DNA of 64,000 bases from contig JBNJGL010000002.1 of assembly GCA_051747745.1 (NCBI GenBank), positions 16,530 through 80,529 of the forward strand, read 5' to 3'. Shown one piece after another: positions 8,757-17,227 of this stretch. Made by a program: the position numbers and the translations under genes. How positions within the stretch are numbered: the stretch's first letter is position 1; every line of letters starts with the position of its first letter. Origin of the DNA: QPJE01 sp051747745. GTDB taxonomy: Bacteria; Bacillota; Halanaerobiia; Halanaerobiales; Halanaerobiaceae. The notes below the pieces were generated by a model, which saw only the letters and a list, made by a program, of their open reading frames with translations, was not told the origin of the DNA and ran no database searches.

Positions 8757-10268
8757 TTGAAAGCTAAAAGATTATTTACTGGTTTTCTGATTTTAGTGCT
8801 GGTAATGGGAATTGCTGTGGCGGCCGCTGCTGAAGAAGTTAATATCCGTATATATCACCACAATGACACACATGCAAGGGTGGAAGAAGGCAGCTATGCA
8901 GGTATGGGGTTTGCCAAAATTGCTACTCTGGTTAAAGAGGGTAGAAGAGAAATGGATAATGTACTTTATCTTGATGCCGGTGATGCATTTCACGGTCAGG
9001 TAATAGCCAATGTTAATGAAGGAGAAGCAATAGCCTATATATTTAATATCATGGATCTTGATGCTCTGGCACTTGGGAATCATGATTTTAATTATGGACA
9101 GGAACGGCTTAAAGAGCTGAAAGAAATAAGTGATTTTCCACTGCTGGCTGCTAATTTAAAAGAAAAAGATGGGAAAGATTCACCACTTGCCGACAATTAT
9201 ATAATTAAAGAATATGATGGTGTCAGAGTTGGAATATTTGGCCTGGCAACACCAGAAACAGCTTATAAAACTCATCCAAAAAATGTAGAAGGACTTATTT
9301 TTGCAGATCCAGTAGAATCGGCCAGAGAAATGGTTGAAGAATTAGAGGGAAAAACAGACGTAGTGATAGGACTTTTCCATTTAGGTTTAAGTGAAGGTAG
9401 CAAATATACAAGTAAAATGGTAGCAGAACAGGTTGATGGTATAGATGTAATAGTTGACGGACACAGCCACCATACACTGGAAAATGGTATGATGGTTAAT
9501 GACACACTTATTACAATGGCAGGTGAATATGATAAGAATCTGGGTGTGATTGATCTTACAGTTGAAGATAATGCTGTCAGATCCAAAAAAGCATCCTTAA
9601 TAAGCAAAGAAATGGCAGAAGATGTAAAGCCAGATAAAATAATTTCCATGGTAGTTGACAGCATGAATGCAGCCAATGAGAAAATTACATCTCAGGTCGT
9701 CGGAACTGCTCTGGTAGAACTTGAGGGTGACCGTGCAGTTGTGCGTACTGGAGAAAGTAATCTTGGTAATCTGATTGCTGATGCAATTAGGATAAAGCTG
9801 GATGCAGATGCTGCTATTACAAATGGCGGTGGTATCAGAGCTTCAATAAATAAAGGAGAAATAACAAAAGGAGAGGTAATTACAGTACTTCCTTTTGGAA
9901 ACACAGCTATGGCTGTTCGAGTTAAGGGTTCTGATTTAAGAGCTGCTTTAGAACACGGTATTTCTGAATATCCTGCCGAAGAAGGTCTTTTCCCACAGGT
10001 ATCTGGAATTAAATTCACTTTTGATCCTGAAAAAGCAGCTGGAGAAAGAATTAAGAAGGTTTGGGTTAAAGGAAAAGAACTGGATCCAGACAGAAATTAT
10101 GTTGTAGCCACAAACGATTTTATGGCTGCTGGTGGTGATGGGTACACCATGTTTAAAGGTGCTCCAATAGTAAAAGAAGCCGGTGGATTGGAAGAAGTTG
10201 TTATGGAATATTTAGAAAACAGATCACCGGTAGCACCAGAACTGGAAGGTAGAATAATAGCTGAGTAA
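8757..10268 (+). CDS. Exported bifunctional 5'-nucleotidase / UDP-sugar hydrolase
   Basis: This 503-residue protein has an N-terminal signal peptide (KAKRLFTGFLILVLVMG, cut near AAAAEE). Metallophosphatase motifs follow in order: HHNDTHAR near 33, DAGDAFHG near 77, LGNHDFN near 105 and VDGHSHH near 234. The C-terminal nucleotide-binding domain has NGGGIRAS near 355. It would hydrolyse extracellular nucleotides to nucleosides and phosphate, feeding a nucleoside importer like that at the window start. The longest frame starts at ATG 8742, but GGAGGTG (8744-8750) lies just after it and is the ribosome site for TTG 8757, 6 nt further on. Confidence 0.92.
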   Translation: MKAKRLFTGFLILVLVMGIAVAAAAEEVNIRIYHHNDTHARVEEGSYAGMGFAKIATLVKEGRREMDNVLYLDAGDAFHGQVIANVNEGEAIAYIFNIMDLDALALGNHDFNYGQERLKELKEISDFPLLAANLKEKDGKDSPLADNYIIKEYDGVRVGIFGLATPETAYKTHPKNVEGLIFADPVESAREMVEELEGKTDVVIGLFHLGLSEGSKYTSKMVAEQVDGIDVIVDGHSHHTLENGMMVNDTLITMAGEYDKNLGVIDLTVEDNAVRSKKASLISKEMAEDVKPDKIISMVVDSMNAANEKITSQVVGTALVELEGDRAVVRTGESNLGNLIADAIRIKLDADAAITNGGGIRASINKGEITKGEVITVLPFGNTAMAVRVKGSDLRAALEHGISEYPAEEGLFPQVSGIKFTFDPEKAAGERIKKVWVKGKELDPDRNYVVATNDFMAAGGDGYTMFKGAPIVKEAGGLEEVVMEYLENRSPVAPELEGRIIAE

Positions 10269-10329
10269 TTTTTTAAGTTCATTGATAATGCTCAGATTTT
10301 AGGCAGTGCAAAAATAATATGAATATCTC

Positions 10330-10362
10330 AGGCCCTCTGTATTAAACAGGGGGCCTTGTTTC
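10330..10362 (+). terminator. Rho-independent terminator after the 5'-nucleotidase
   Basis: AGGCCCTCTGT (10330-10340) pairs with ACAGGGGGCCT (10346-10356), with one G-T pair, followed by TGTTT. Confidence 0.85.
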
Positions 10363-10527
10363 GGTACTATTTTGTTGAATTTTTTTCACTAAATTTTTTT
10401 TCACTAAATATAGGATCTAGATGGAGTTTTGTTTAGATATTTTAGATAAATCTTTACAATACAAAAATGATTGTATAAAATTAATATATAATTTATTAAA
10501 GTAAAGTATTAAAAGGAGGTAATTAAA

Positions 10528-12246
10528 ATTACTGGAGAAACTGTTGGATTTTTATCTATTATACCACCAATACTGGCTATTTTACTTGCCATGTATACAA
10601 GAGAAGTTCTTATTTCTTTATTTGCAGGAGTCTGGTCTGCTGCATTAATAATCAGCCGCTGGAATCCAATTTCTGCGACTTCACTATCCCTGCGCTGGAT
10701 TGTTAATACTGTTAATGATCCCTGGAATGCTAAATTTTTAATTCTTATTATGCTGATGGGGGCTGGAGCAGCTCTGATATACAAATCAGGAAGTGTTCTG
10801 GCTTTGGAAAAATGGATGGGTAATACAGTAAAGACCTCAAGAGATTCACAGATTTTAACCTGGATGATAGGAATGTTTATTTTTATTGATTCCTATACAA
10901 GTACAATTGTAACTGGAAATGCAACCAGAGATGTCAGCATAAAAAACAAAACATCTCGTGAGGCACATTCCTATATTTTAGATTCTACAACTGCTCCTGT
11001 TACAACTTTTGGCCCTGTTTCAAACTGGATAGGGTATCAGGTATCGATGATTGCCGCCGGATTTACTGCGGCCGGGATAACCGCTGAACAAATTGGAGTA
11101 ACTCCTTATGCAGTATTTTTGCGTTCAATTCCCTGGAATTTTTACTGTCTGCTTGCCTTTTTTATGGTTGGATTTATTGCGATAACCCAGAGATATTATG
11201 GACCAATGCTGGATGCAGAGTGGCGTTCTCGCAAAGAAGGAAAATTAATGAAAGATGGAGCAGAAGCTCTGTCAGATATAAGTACTGATGTGGGAGAACA
11301 GAGTAAAAAGAATCCCAAATTGGTCAACTTCTTTTTGCCTATTTTTTCTCTGCTGATTGTAAGTGTTTTTTCCATGTGGTGGCTTGGTGGAGGATATCAG
11401 TCTGGAGTAAGTGTAGCACAGTCTTTTCAGGAAACCGATATTGCTCTGGCACTGCTCTATGGTTCATTTGCCTTTGTTCTTTTTGCATTTATCGGATCAC
11501 TGGGCTATAAAACAATGTCTTTAAGTGAGGCCAGTGATGCTGTTATAGATGGTTTTAAAACGATGATAATTGCAGCGGCAATTATTATTCTGGCCTGGAC
11601 AATAGGTCATGCAACTGATCAGGTAGGTACCGCAGAGTATGTAGTAAGTATTTTAATGAATATAGGACTGCCGGGTAGAGCTCTACCTATAATTGTTTTT
11701 CTGGCTGCCATGTTTATTTCATTTACTACCGGAACTTCCTGGGGAACAATGGCAATTTTAACTCCAATTGCTGTTTCCACCGGTTATGAACTGGTTGGAT
11801 TCAGTATTGTACCTGTACTGATGGGAATTTTATTTGGAGGGGCTATTTTTGGTGATCATGTATCTCCTATTTCTGATACTACTGTAATGTCTTCCATTTT
11901 TGCAGGTTCTGATCATATTGATCATGTAACTTCACAGATTCCCTATGCATTAACAGCAGCTGGAGTCACAGTTGTGACATTAGTATTATATGCTTTAGGA
12001 ATAGATTCTGTAGTGTTTTTACTCATCACTGCCTTTGTGCTGACAATAGCTGTGTCAGTTATGCTGAATAAATATGATGCCAGAAGAAAAGGTCTGCCAG
12101 AAGTGATGCCAACTGTAGAAGAGATAAAAGCTGGCAATAGTACGGGCAGTCAAATAAAGACTTTCAATAAGATTGCAACTGCTGCTGCCGCATTTTATCT
12201 TATTTATATGACGAGTATTTTTCTTTTTGCAAATCTGGCCTCTTAA
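10528..12246 (+). CDS. nhaC: NhaC-family Na+/H+ antiporter with a probable ATT start
   Basis: This is a polytopic antiporter of 572 residues that would exchange sodium for protons, a housekeeping need in a halophile. The first ATG in frame (10591) would remove the segment GFLSIIPPILAILLA, which is the usual first membrane helix of NhaC proteins. The frame is open only from 10513, after a TAA at 10510. It contains no ATG, GTG or TTG before 10591. AAAAGGAGGT (10511-10520) is followed 7 nt later by ATT 10528, so ATT is the likely initiator. Later landmarks are FIDSYTSTIVTG, TTAPVTTFGPVSNW, FTTGTSWGTMAIL and FGDHVSPISDTTVMSS, all typical of the family. Confidence 0.9.
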   Translation: MTGETVGFLSIIPPILAILLAMYTREVLISLFAGVWSAALIISRWNPISATSLSLRWIVNTVNDPWNAKFLILIMLMGAGAALIYKSGSVLALEKWMGNTVKTSRDSQILTWMIGMFIFIDSYTSTIVTGNATRDVSIKNKTSREAHSYILDSTTAPVTTFGPVSNWIGYQVSMIAAGFTAAGITAEQIGVTPYAVFLRSIPWNFYCLLAFFMVGFIAITQRYYGPMLDAEWRSRKEGKLMKDGAEALSDISTDVGEQSKKNPKLVNFFLPIFSLLIVSVFSMWWLGGGYQSGVSVAQSFQETDIALALLYGSFAFVLFAFIGSLGYKTMSLSEASDAVIDGFKTMIIAAAIIILAWTIGHATDQVGTAEYVVSILMNIGLPGRALPIIVFLAAMFISFTTGTSWGTMAILTPIAVSTGYELVGFSIVPVLMGILFGGAIFGDHVSPISDTTVMSSIFAGSDHIDHVTSQIPYALTAAGVTVVTLVLYALGIDSVVFLLITAFVLTIAVSVMLNKYDARRKGLPEVMPTVEEIKAGNSTGSQIKTFNKIATAAAAFYLIYMTSIFLFANLAS

Positions 12247-12563
12247 AAGGAGAATGCAGAAAAGTGTCCAATAAATTCTCTGTTAAACTGTTTTCTTTAG
12301 CTATTATTATTTTTTATCAATCAAAATCTGATGTATTTCTTTATCATGATCTACCCCTGCAAATTTCAGCAGAACTAAAATTTATGCTGAGATGAGCAGG
12401 GGATTTTTAGGATATAACAGCTGTGAAAACAATGATTTGTCTTTAGATTCGATTTAGAGAGGTTTTTCTGCTATAATAATGAGTAGATTACTCAGTTTAA
12501 AATTTATTAAGAACTTTTTCATTTTGCAGTGCTAAAAATAACTGTGGATAATTTTTGGAAACT

Positions 12564-12620
12564 GTGATAGAAGTTATAGTCTGCTAGCAAACCTCGTGGG
12601 CTTGCCCCAAGGAGGGTCAA
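12564..12620 (+). repeat. Conserved 57-nt leader element, copy A
   Basis: This stretch is identical at 53 of 57 positions to 40646-40702. Shared features are TGCTAGCA, a GCAAACC/GGCTTGC hairpin (one mismatch, 5-nt loop TCGTG), and a 3' end of CCC-(6 nt)-GGG that encloses a ribosome binding site AAGGAGGG. Three of the four differences are in the loop or next to the ribosome site. It looks like a cis-acting RNA element that could hide or expose the ribosome site of the short ORF after it. I do not recognise it as a known riboswitch class. Confidence 0.6.
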
Positions 12621-12623
12621 GTT

Positions 12624-12692
12624 TTGATTTTAAAAGATAATATTAGACGATTTGAAGACAGTATAAAAATAAAGGAGTTACTGATAATTTAA
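12624..12692 (+). CDS. 22-codon leader ORF abutting ygiQ
   Basis: TTG 12624 lies 7 nt after the AAGGAGGG ribosome site of the conserved element. It opens a frame of 22 codons (M-I-L-K-D-N-I-R-R-F start) ending at TAA 12690-12692, immediately before the ygiQ ATG. The ygiQ ATG has no well-placed site of its own (GGAG at 12674 is 15 nt away). The leader ORF could therefore couple translation of ygiQ to the element. Whether the peptide itself matters is unknown. Confidence 0.4.
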   Translation: MILKDNIRRFEDSIKIKELLII

Positions 12693-14540
12693 ATGAAAAA
12701 TAAAAAACAGGATTTAAATAAAGATAGTGAGCATAAAAGTGAAAATCCAAGAAATCAGTTTATGGTGACATGCAGAGATGATATGGAAAAAAGGGAATGG
12801 GAAAAACTGGATTATATAATAGTGAGCGGTGATGCCTATATAGATCATCCCTCTTTTGGTACTGCAATTATTGCCAGAGTTCTGGAAGATGCAGGTTTTA
12901 AAGTTGGAATTATTGCTCAACCTGACTGGCGGGACTTATCGGATTTTGAAAAACTGGGAAAGCCAGAATATGGTTTTTTAGTTACATCAGGAAATATGGA
13001 TTCAATGGTAAATCATTATACTGTCAGCCGGCACAGGCGCAGTTATGATAATTATTCACCAGGTGGTAAAAGTGGTTTGCGGCCTGATAGAGCCGTAATT
13101 GTTTATACAAATAAAATAAGAGAAGCATATGGCAGTATTCCGGTGATAATTGGGGGAATTGAAGCCAGCCTGCGCAGATTTGCATATTATGATTACTGGG
13201 ATGATAATGTGAGGAGATCGATATTATTTGACAGTCGGGCAGATCTGCTTGTTTATGGTATGGGAGAACATCAGATACTGGAAATTGCGGAAAACATGGC
13301 TTCAGGACTCGATATTAAATATATTACCCATATTCCCGGGACTGCTTTTGTTACAGACAGCCTGGATAATCTCTACAGCTATAAACTACTGCCTTCTTAT
13401 GATGAAGTACGGACAGATAAAAAGAAATATGCCTATTCTTTTAAATTACAGTATGAAGAACAGGATCCGATTAGGGGAGAAGTTCTGGTTCAGCAGCATA
13501 AAGATAAATACCTTGTGCAGAACCCACCGACAAAACCCTTAAATAGAGACGAACTGGATCATATATATTCACTTCCCTATCAGAGAAATTACCATCCTAA
13601 ATACGAAGATCTGGGTGGTGTTCCGGCTATTAAAGAGGTTAAGTTCAGTCTTGTCAGCTCCCGGGGATGTTTTGGTGCCTGCTCATTTTGTGCACTTGCA
13701 TTTCATCAGGGTAAAATGGTAACCTCACGCAGCAGAGAATCTCTCGTAGAAGAAGCGAAAAAATTAACTGAAATGCCGGATTTTAAAGGTTATATTCATG
13801 ATGTAGGAGGTCCAACAGCGAATTTCAGACAGCCTTCCTGTACTTCACAGCTTTCACGGGGAATGTGTAAAAATAGAGAATGCATGTTTCCTGAACCCTG
13901 CAGTGAATTGGAGATTGACCACTCAGAATATCTTGAAATTTTAAAAACTCTGAGAAATATAAAAGGTGTAAAAAAAGTTTTTATAAGATCGGGAATCAGA
14001 TTTGACTATCTGCTGGAAGATAAAAATGAAGAATTTTTTAGAGAATTGTGCAGACATCATGTCAGCGGACAGCTTAAAGCTGCTCCAGAACATGTTTCAA
14101 AGGAAGTTCTCTACAGGATGGGGAAACCTGAAATTGAGGTATTTGATAAGTTTAGAAAAAAGTTTTATGAGATAAATGATGAGATAAATAAGGAGCAGTA
14201 TATTATCCCCTACTTTATTTCGAGTCATCCGGGCAGCAGGCTGGAAGATGCTGTCAAACTGGCGGAGTATCTGCGGGATATAAATCATCATCCAGATCAG
14301 GTTCAGGATTTTTATCCCACTCCTGGTACAATGTCAACAGCGATGTATCACAGTGGTTATGACCCCAGAACAATGGAAAAAATATATGTGGCAAAAAGTC
14401 AGAAGGAGAAAAAAATGCAGAGAGCACTACTGCAGTACAATAAAAAGAGCAATTATAAGACTGTAAAAAAAGCTTTAAAAAGAGCGGGCAGGGAAGATCT
14501 GATCGGTTATAACAAAAAAGCCCTGATAAAACCAGAATAG
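12693..14540 (+). CDS. ygiQ: YgiQ family radical SAM protein
   Basis: This is a 615-residue cytoplasmic radical SAM enzyme of the YgiQ family, whose reaction is not established. N-terminal IIVSGDAYIDHPSFGTAIIARVLE is the typical opening of the family. The iron-sulfur motif is C-F-G-A-C-S-F-C near residue 325 (CX3CX2C). A further cysteine group, CTSQLSRGMCKNRECMFPEPC, near 388 is also family-typical. About 40 extra residues precede the usual start. ATG 12762 would give a shorter form but has no ribosome site. The gene follows a long leader with a conserved element. Confidence 0.88.
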   Translation: MKNKKQDLNKDSEHKSENPRNQFMVTCRDDMEKREWEKLDYIIVSGDAYIDHPSFGTAIIARVLEDAGFKVGIIAQPDWRDLSDFEKLGKPEYGFLVTSGNMDSMVNHYTVSRHRRSYDNYSPGGKSGLRPDRAVIVYTNKIREAYGSIPVIIGGIEASLRRFAYYDYWDDNVRRSILFDSRADLLVYGMGEHQILEIAENMASGLDIKYITHIPGTAFVTDSLDNLYSYKLLPSYDEVRTDKKKYAYSFKLQYEEQDPIRGEVLVQQHKDKYLVQNPPTKPLNRDELDHIYSLPYQRNYHPKYEDLGGVPAIKEVKFSLVSSRGCFGACSFCALAFHQGKMVTSRSRESLVEEAKKLTEMPDFKGYIHDVGGPTANFRQPSCTSQLSRGMCKNRECMFPEPCSELEIDHSEYLEILKTLRNIKGVKKVFIRSGIRFDYLLEDKNEEFFRELCRHHVSGQLKAAPEHVSKEVLYRMGKPEIEVFDKFRKKFYEINDEINKEQYIIPYFISSHPGSRLEDAVKLAEYLRDINHHPDQVQDFYPTPGTMSTAMYHSGYDPRTMEKIYVAKSQKEKKMQRALLQYNKKSNYKTVKKALKRAGREDLIGYNKKALIKPE

Positions 14541-14693
14541 AATTTGTAAATCCTAATGAATTTTCAGAAAGATCTTGTTTAAAAGTAATGATATTTTCTT
14601 ATCGCTGATAAATATTAAAGGATTTTAAAATCCGTTGTTGAATAATGAAAACTGTCAAAAGTTATATAAAATTTTGAGTACAGGAGTGTATTT

Positions 14694-15503
14694 ATGAGTC
14701 TTGAAAAAAAATATGAAAAATTAAATGATATTTTAAGAGAACTTGATGATTTTGTAGTCGCTTTTTCTGGCGGTGTGGACAGTACTTTTCTTGCAGCCGC
14801 CGCACTGGAGGTTGGGTCTAATTTTACTGCAGTTACAGTAAAAACACCTTTTGTTCCAAAAAAGGAAATTGAAGAAGTTGAAAAACTTGCTGATAAATTT
14901 TCATTAAAACACAGAGAAATCGAGTTGAAATTAGTTGATCTGGGAAAAGCTGCGGCAAATCCACCTGAGCGGTGCTATTACTGCAAGAAAAAAATATTTG
15001 GAGAAATAAAAAAATTTGCTGGCGGCAGAGTAATTGTTGAAGGTTCCAATGCTGATGATACAGGCGATTATCGGCCGGGTATGAAAGCTTTAAGTGAATT
15101 GAAAATAAGGAGCCCTCTTTTAGAATCAGATCTAAGCAAAAAGGAGATTAGAGAATTATCTTACAGGATGGATCTTCCTACCTGGGATAAACCGTCACTT
15201 TCCTGTCTTGCAACCAGAATTACCTATGGGCAAAAAATTTCTGAAGAAAAATTAAGAAAAGTAGAAAAGGCAGAAAAATTTTTGCGTCAGAGAGGTTTTA
15301 AACAGTTTAGAGTTCGCGATCATGATAACCTGGCCAGAATTGAAGTAGGTGCTGAGGAAAGAGAAAAATTTATGGATATAGATTTAATAAATGCTGCTGA
15401 CACCTATTTTAAGGAACTGGGATTTGATTATGTTACTTTTGACCTGGCAGGATATAAATCCGGAAGTATGAATCGCCTGCTTGAAGGAGGAACAAATGAA
15501 TAA
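14694..15503 (+). CDS. larE: LarE, sulfur transferase for nickel-pincer cofactor
   Basis: LarE is an ATP-dependent (PP-loop) enzyme that adds sulfur to the pyridinium dicarboxylate intermediate of the nickel-pincer nucleotide cofactor. The SGGVDST pyrophosphatase loop is near residue 25. Cysteines at CYYC (near 93) and SCLATR (near 169) make this the three-cysteine type, which in characterised relatives holds a 4Fe-4S cluster and is catalytic rather than sacrificial. It is 269 residues, normal length. It overlaps larB by 8 nt in the order larE-larB-larC. No larA (lactate racemase) lies in the window, so the enzyme using the cofactor is elsewhere. Confidence 0.93.
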   Translation: MSLEKKYEKLNDILRELDDFVVAFSGGVDSTFLAAAALEVGSNFTAVTVKTPFVPKKEIEEVEKLADKFSLKHREIELKLVDLGKAAANPPERCYYCKKKIFGEIKKFAGGRVIVEGSNADDTGDYRPGMKALSELKIRSPLLESDLSKKEIRELSYRMDLPTWDKPSLSCLATRITYGQKISEEKLRKVEKAEKFLRQRGFKQFRVRDHDNLARIEVGAEEREKFMDIDLINAADTYFKELGFDYVTFDLAGYKSGSMNRLLEGGTNE

Positions 15504-16269
15504 AGAAGATATAAAATTTATTTTGGAAAAAGTTAAGAGTGGAGATGTTGAAATAGATGCTGCAATGGATAAACTTAAAGATCTTCCTTTTAAGGACCTT
15601 GGTTATGCTAAAGTTGATAACCACAGAAGCCTGCGCAATGGATATCCGGAAGTTATTTATTGTGAGGGGAAATCCCTTGATGAAATAGAAGGTATTGTAA
15701 GAGAAATGATAAAAAAAGAGAACAATATTCTGGCAACCAGGGCCAGCAGAGAAGTTTACAGCAGAATAAAAGAAATTGAACCTGAAGCAGAATTTTATGA
15801 GAGAGCAAAAATTATTTTTATTAAAAAAAGAGAGCTAAAAAAAACAGAGAGCAAAATTATTGTAGTTACCGGTGGAACCTCAGATATTGCAGTTGCTGAA
15901 GAAGCTGCAATTACAGCCGAAGTACTTGGAAATACTGTAGAGAGGCTATACGATGTTGGAGTTGCCGGTATTCATCGACTTTTATTAAATTTAGATAAAC
16001 TGAATGAAGCCAGTGTAATTATAACTGCTGCTGGAATGGAAGGAGCACTTGCAAGTGTGGTTGGTGGACTGGTTGATAAACCGGTAATTGCTGTCCCCAC
16101 AAGTGTAGGTTATGGGGCCAACTTTGGCGGTGTTTCAGCTCTGCTGACCATGCTTAACAGCTGTGCAAGTGGAGTAGGTGTTGTTAACATTGACAATGGA
16201 TTTGGAGCTGCCTATCTGGCAGCTACAATAAATATGCAGATAGAAAATGCCAGAAAAGAGGGAAAATAA
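15496..16269 (+). CDS. larB: LarB, carboxylase/hydrolase for nickel-pincer cofactor
   Basis: LarB carboxylates nicotinic acid adenine dinucleotide and cleaves it to the biscarboxylated mononucleotide, the first step of the nickel-pincer pathway. The 257-residue protein has the C-terminal PurE-like (NCAIR mutase) domain, starting at KIIVVTGGTSDIAVAEEA near residue 120, with MEGALASVVGGLV and IAVPTSVGYG after it. ATG 15496 is chosen over TTG 15481 because AAGGAGGAA (15484-15492) sits just before it. It overlaps larE and is 1 nt from larC. Confidence 0.93.
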   Translation: MNKEDIKFILEKVKSGDVEIDAAMDKLKDLPFKDLGYAKVDNHRSLRNGYPEVIYCEGKSLDEIEGIVREMIKKENNILATRASREVYSRIKEIEPEAEFYERAKIIFIKKRELKKTESKIIVVTGGTSDIAVAEEAAITAEVLGNTVERLYDVGVAGIHRLLLNLDKLNEASVIITAAGMEGALASVVGGLVDKPVIAVPTSVGYGANFGGVSALLTMLNSCASGVGVVNIDNGFGAAYLAATINMQIENARKEGK

Positions 16270-16270
16270 C

Positions 16271-17227
16271 ATGGAGAAAATACTTTATTTTGAATGTAAT
16301 TCAGGAATCAGTGGAGATATGACAATTGCTGCTCTGCTGGATCTGGGTTTAGATCAGGAAGAATTTTTGGAAAAACTTAAAAAACTTAACTTATCAGGTT
16401 ATGAAATAGAGATAAAGAAAACACAAAAAAATGGTATTACAGGGACTGATTTTAAAGTGGTTCTGGAAAATACAGCACACCCGGATCACCTTCATGAACA
16501 CGGAGGTGATGGTCACACTCACAATCAAAGTAATGATCACAATCATCACAATCATGACTCAGACAATCAACACGATCACAATCATGACTCAGATAATCAA
16601 CATTACTCAGACAGTCATCATCACCACCATGATGAACACAGCCATGATCATAAAGAAAAAGAGGCACATAATCATTCAGGTGACGGAGAACATCACCACC
16701 GAAATTTAGGTGATATAGAGAAATTGATCGATGAGAGTGGACTGAACGATAATATTAAAAAATTAAGCAAAAAGATTTTTAGCTATGTAGCTGAAGCAGA
16801 GGCAAAAGTACACAATAAGCCTTTAAACGAAGTTCATTTTCACGAGGTCGGTGCAGTTGACTCTATTGTAGATATTGTTGGCACTGCAGTACTGATAGAC
16901 ATGCTGAATGTTGATCATATTTATTCTTCAGCAGTTCCAATTGGTTCTGGTTTTGTAAATGTGGCCCATGGTAATATACCAGTACCTGCTCCGGCAACTA
17001 TAGAAATACTTAAGGATGTACCTGTATATGCTTCTGGAGTAAAAAGTGAACTTGTAACACCCACCGGAGCTGCTATTATCAAAACACTGGCAGAAGAGTT
17101 CTGCCCACTGCCGGAAGTTGAGATTGAAAAAATTGCCTATGGAGCCGGAAAAAAAGATCTGGAAGTTACAAACATGTTGAGGCTTTATCTGGCCCAAAAG
17201 ACTAAAAAAAAACTGAAGAGCTGCTGA
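16271..17227 (+). CDS. larC: LarC, nickel insertion protein, 5' frame (LarC1)
   Basis: LarC inserts nickel into the cofactor in a CTP-dependent reaction. The N-terminal domain begins ILYFECNSGISGDM, and a histidine/aspartate/asparagine-rich stretch at about residues 75-143 would bind metal. The core NEVHFHEVGAVDSIVDIVG follows. The frame ends at TGA 17225. Nine A residues at 17204-17212 allow a -1 slip into the second frame, where homology continues without a break. LarC in Lactobacillus plantarum is also made by programmed frameshifting. ATG 16271 has GAGGG 8 nt upstream; the longer frame from ATG 16247 lacks a site. Confidence 0.9.
   Translation: MEKILYFECNSGISGDMTIAALLDLGLDQEEFLEKLKKLNLSGYEIEIKKTQKNGITGTDFKVVLENTAHPDHLHEHGGDGHTHNQSNDHNHHNHDSDNQHDHNHDSDNQHYSDSHHHHHDEHSHDHKEKEAHNHSGDGEHHHRNLGDIEKLIDESGLNDNIKKLSKKIFSYVAEAEAKVHNKPLNEVHFHEVGAVDSIVDIVGTAVLIDMLNVDHIYSSAVPIGSGFVNVAHGNIPVPAPATIEILKDVPVYASGVKSELVTPTGAAIIKTLAEEFCPLPEVEIEKIAYGAGKKDLEVTNMLRLYLAQKTKKKLKSC
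16484..16701 (+). repeat. Histidine-codon-rich repeats inside larC
   Basis: Within larC, short degenerate repeats built on CAATCATGACTCAGA units (for example 16547-16561 and 16580-16594) encode HNHDSDNQH blocks and a run of five histidines. The stretch codes for about 70 residues, of which roughly 27 are histidine. It is consistent with nickel storage or buffering next to the insertion site. Repeats of this kind expand and contract easily. Confidence 0.8.

Larger units (their letters stand above)
12247..12692 (+). promoter_or_regulatory. Long leader region upstream of ygiQ
   Basis: This is a 446-nt region without a long gene. An extended -10 box (TGCTATAAT, 12469-12477) suggests transcription starts near 12484, directly followed by a GAGTA-GAT-TACTC inverted repeat. 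The rest is a leader of about 210 nt holding the conserved element at 12564-12620 and a 22-codon ORF at 12624-12692. I see no convincing terminator for nhaC; a loose repeat of CTACCCCTGC-like sequence near 12350-12400 (ctcccctgc / gcagggg type, TACCCCTGC with GCAGGGG) may serve. Confidence 0.5.

Noticed and set aside
16431..16709. A 92-codon frame rich in methionine, isoleucine and threonine over the larC histidine repeats, and its minus-strand mirror.
   Set aside because: It is the shifted reading of the CA-T-rich histidine codon repeats in larC. It has no ribosome site and no function of its own is likely.
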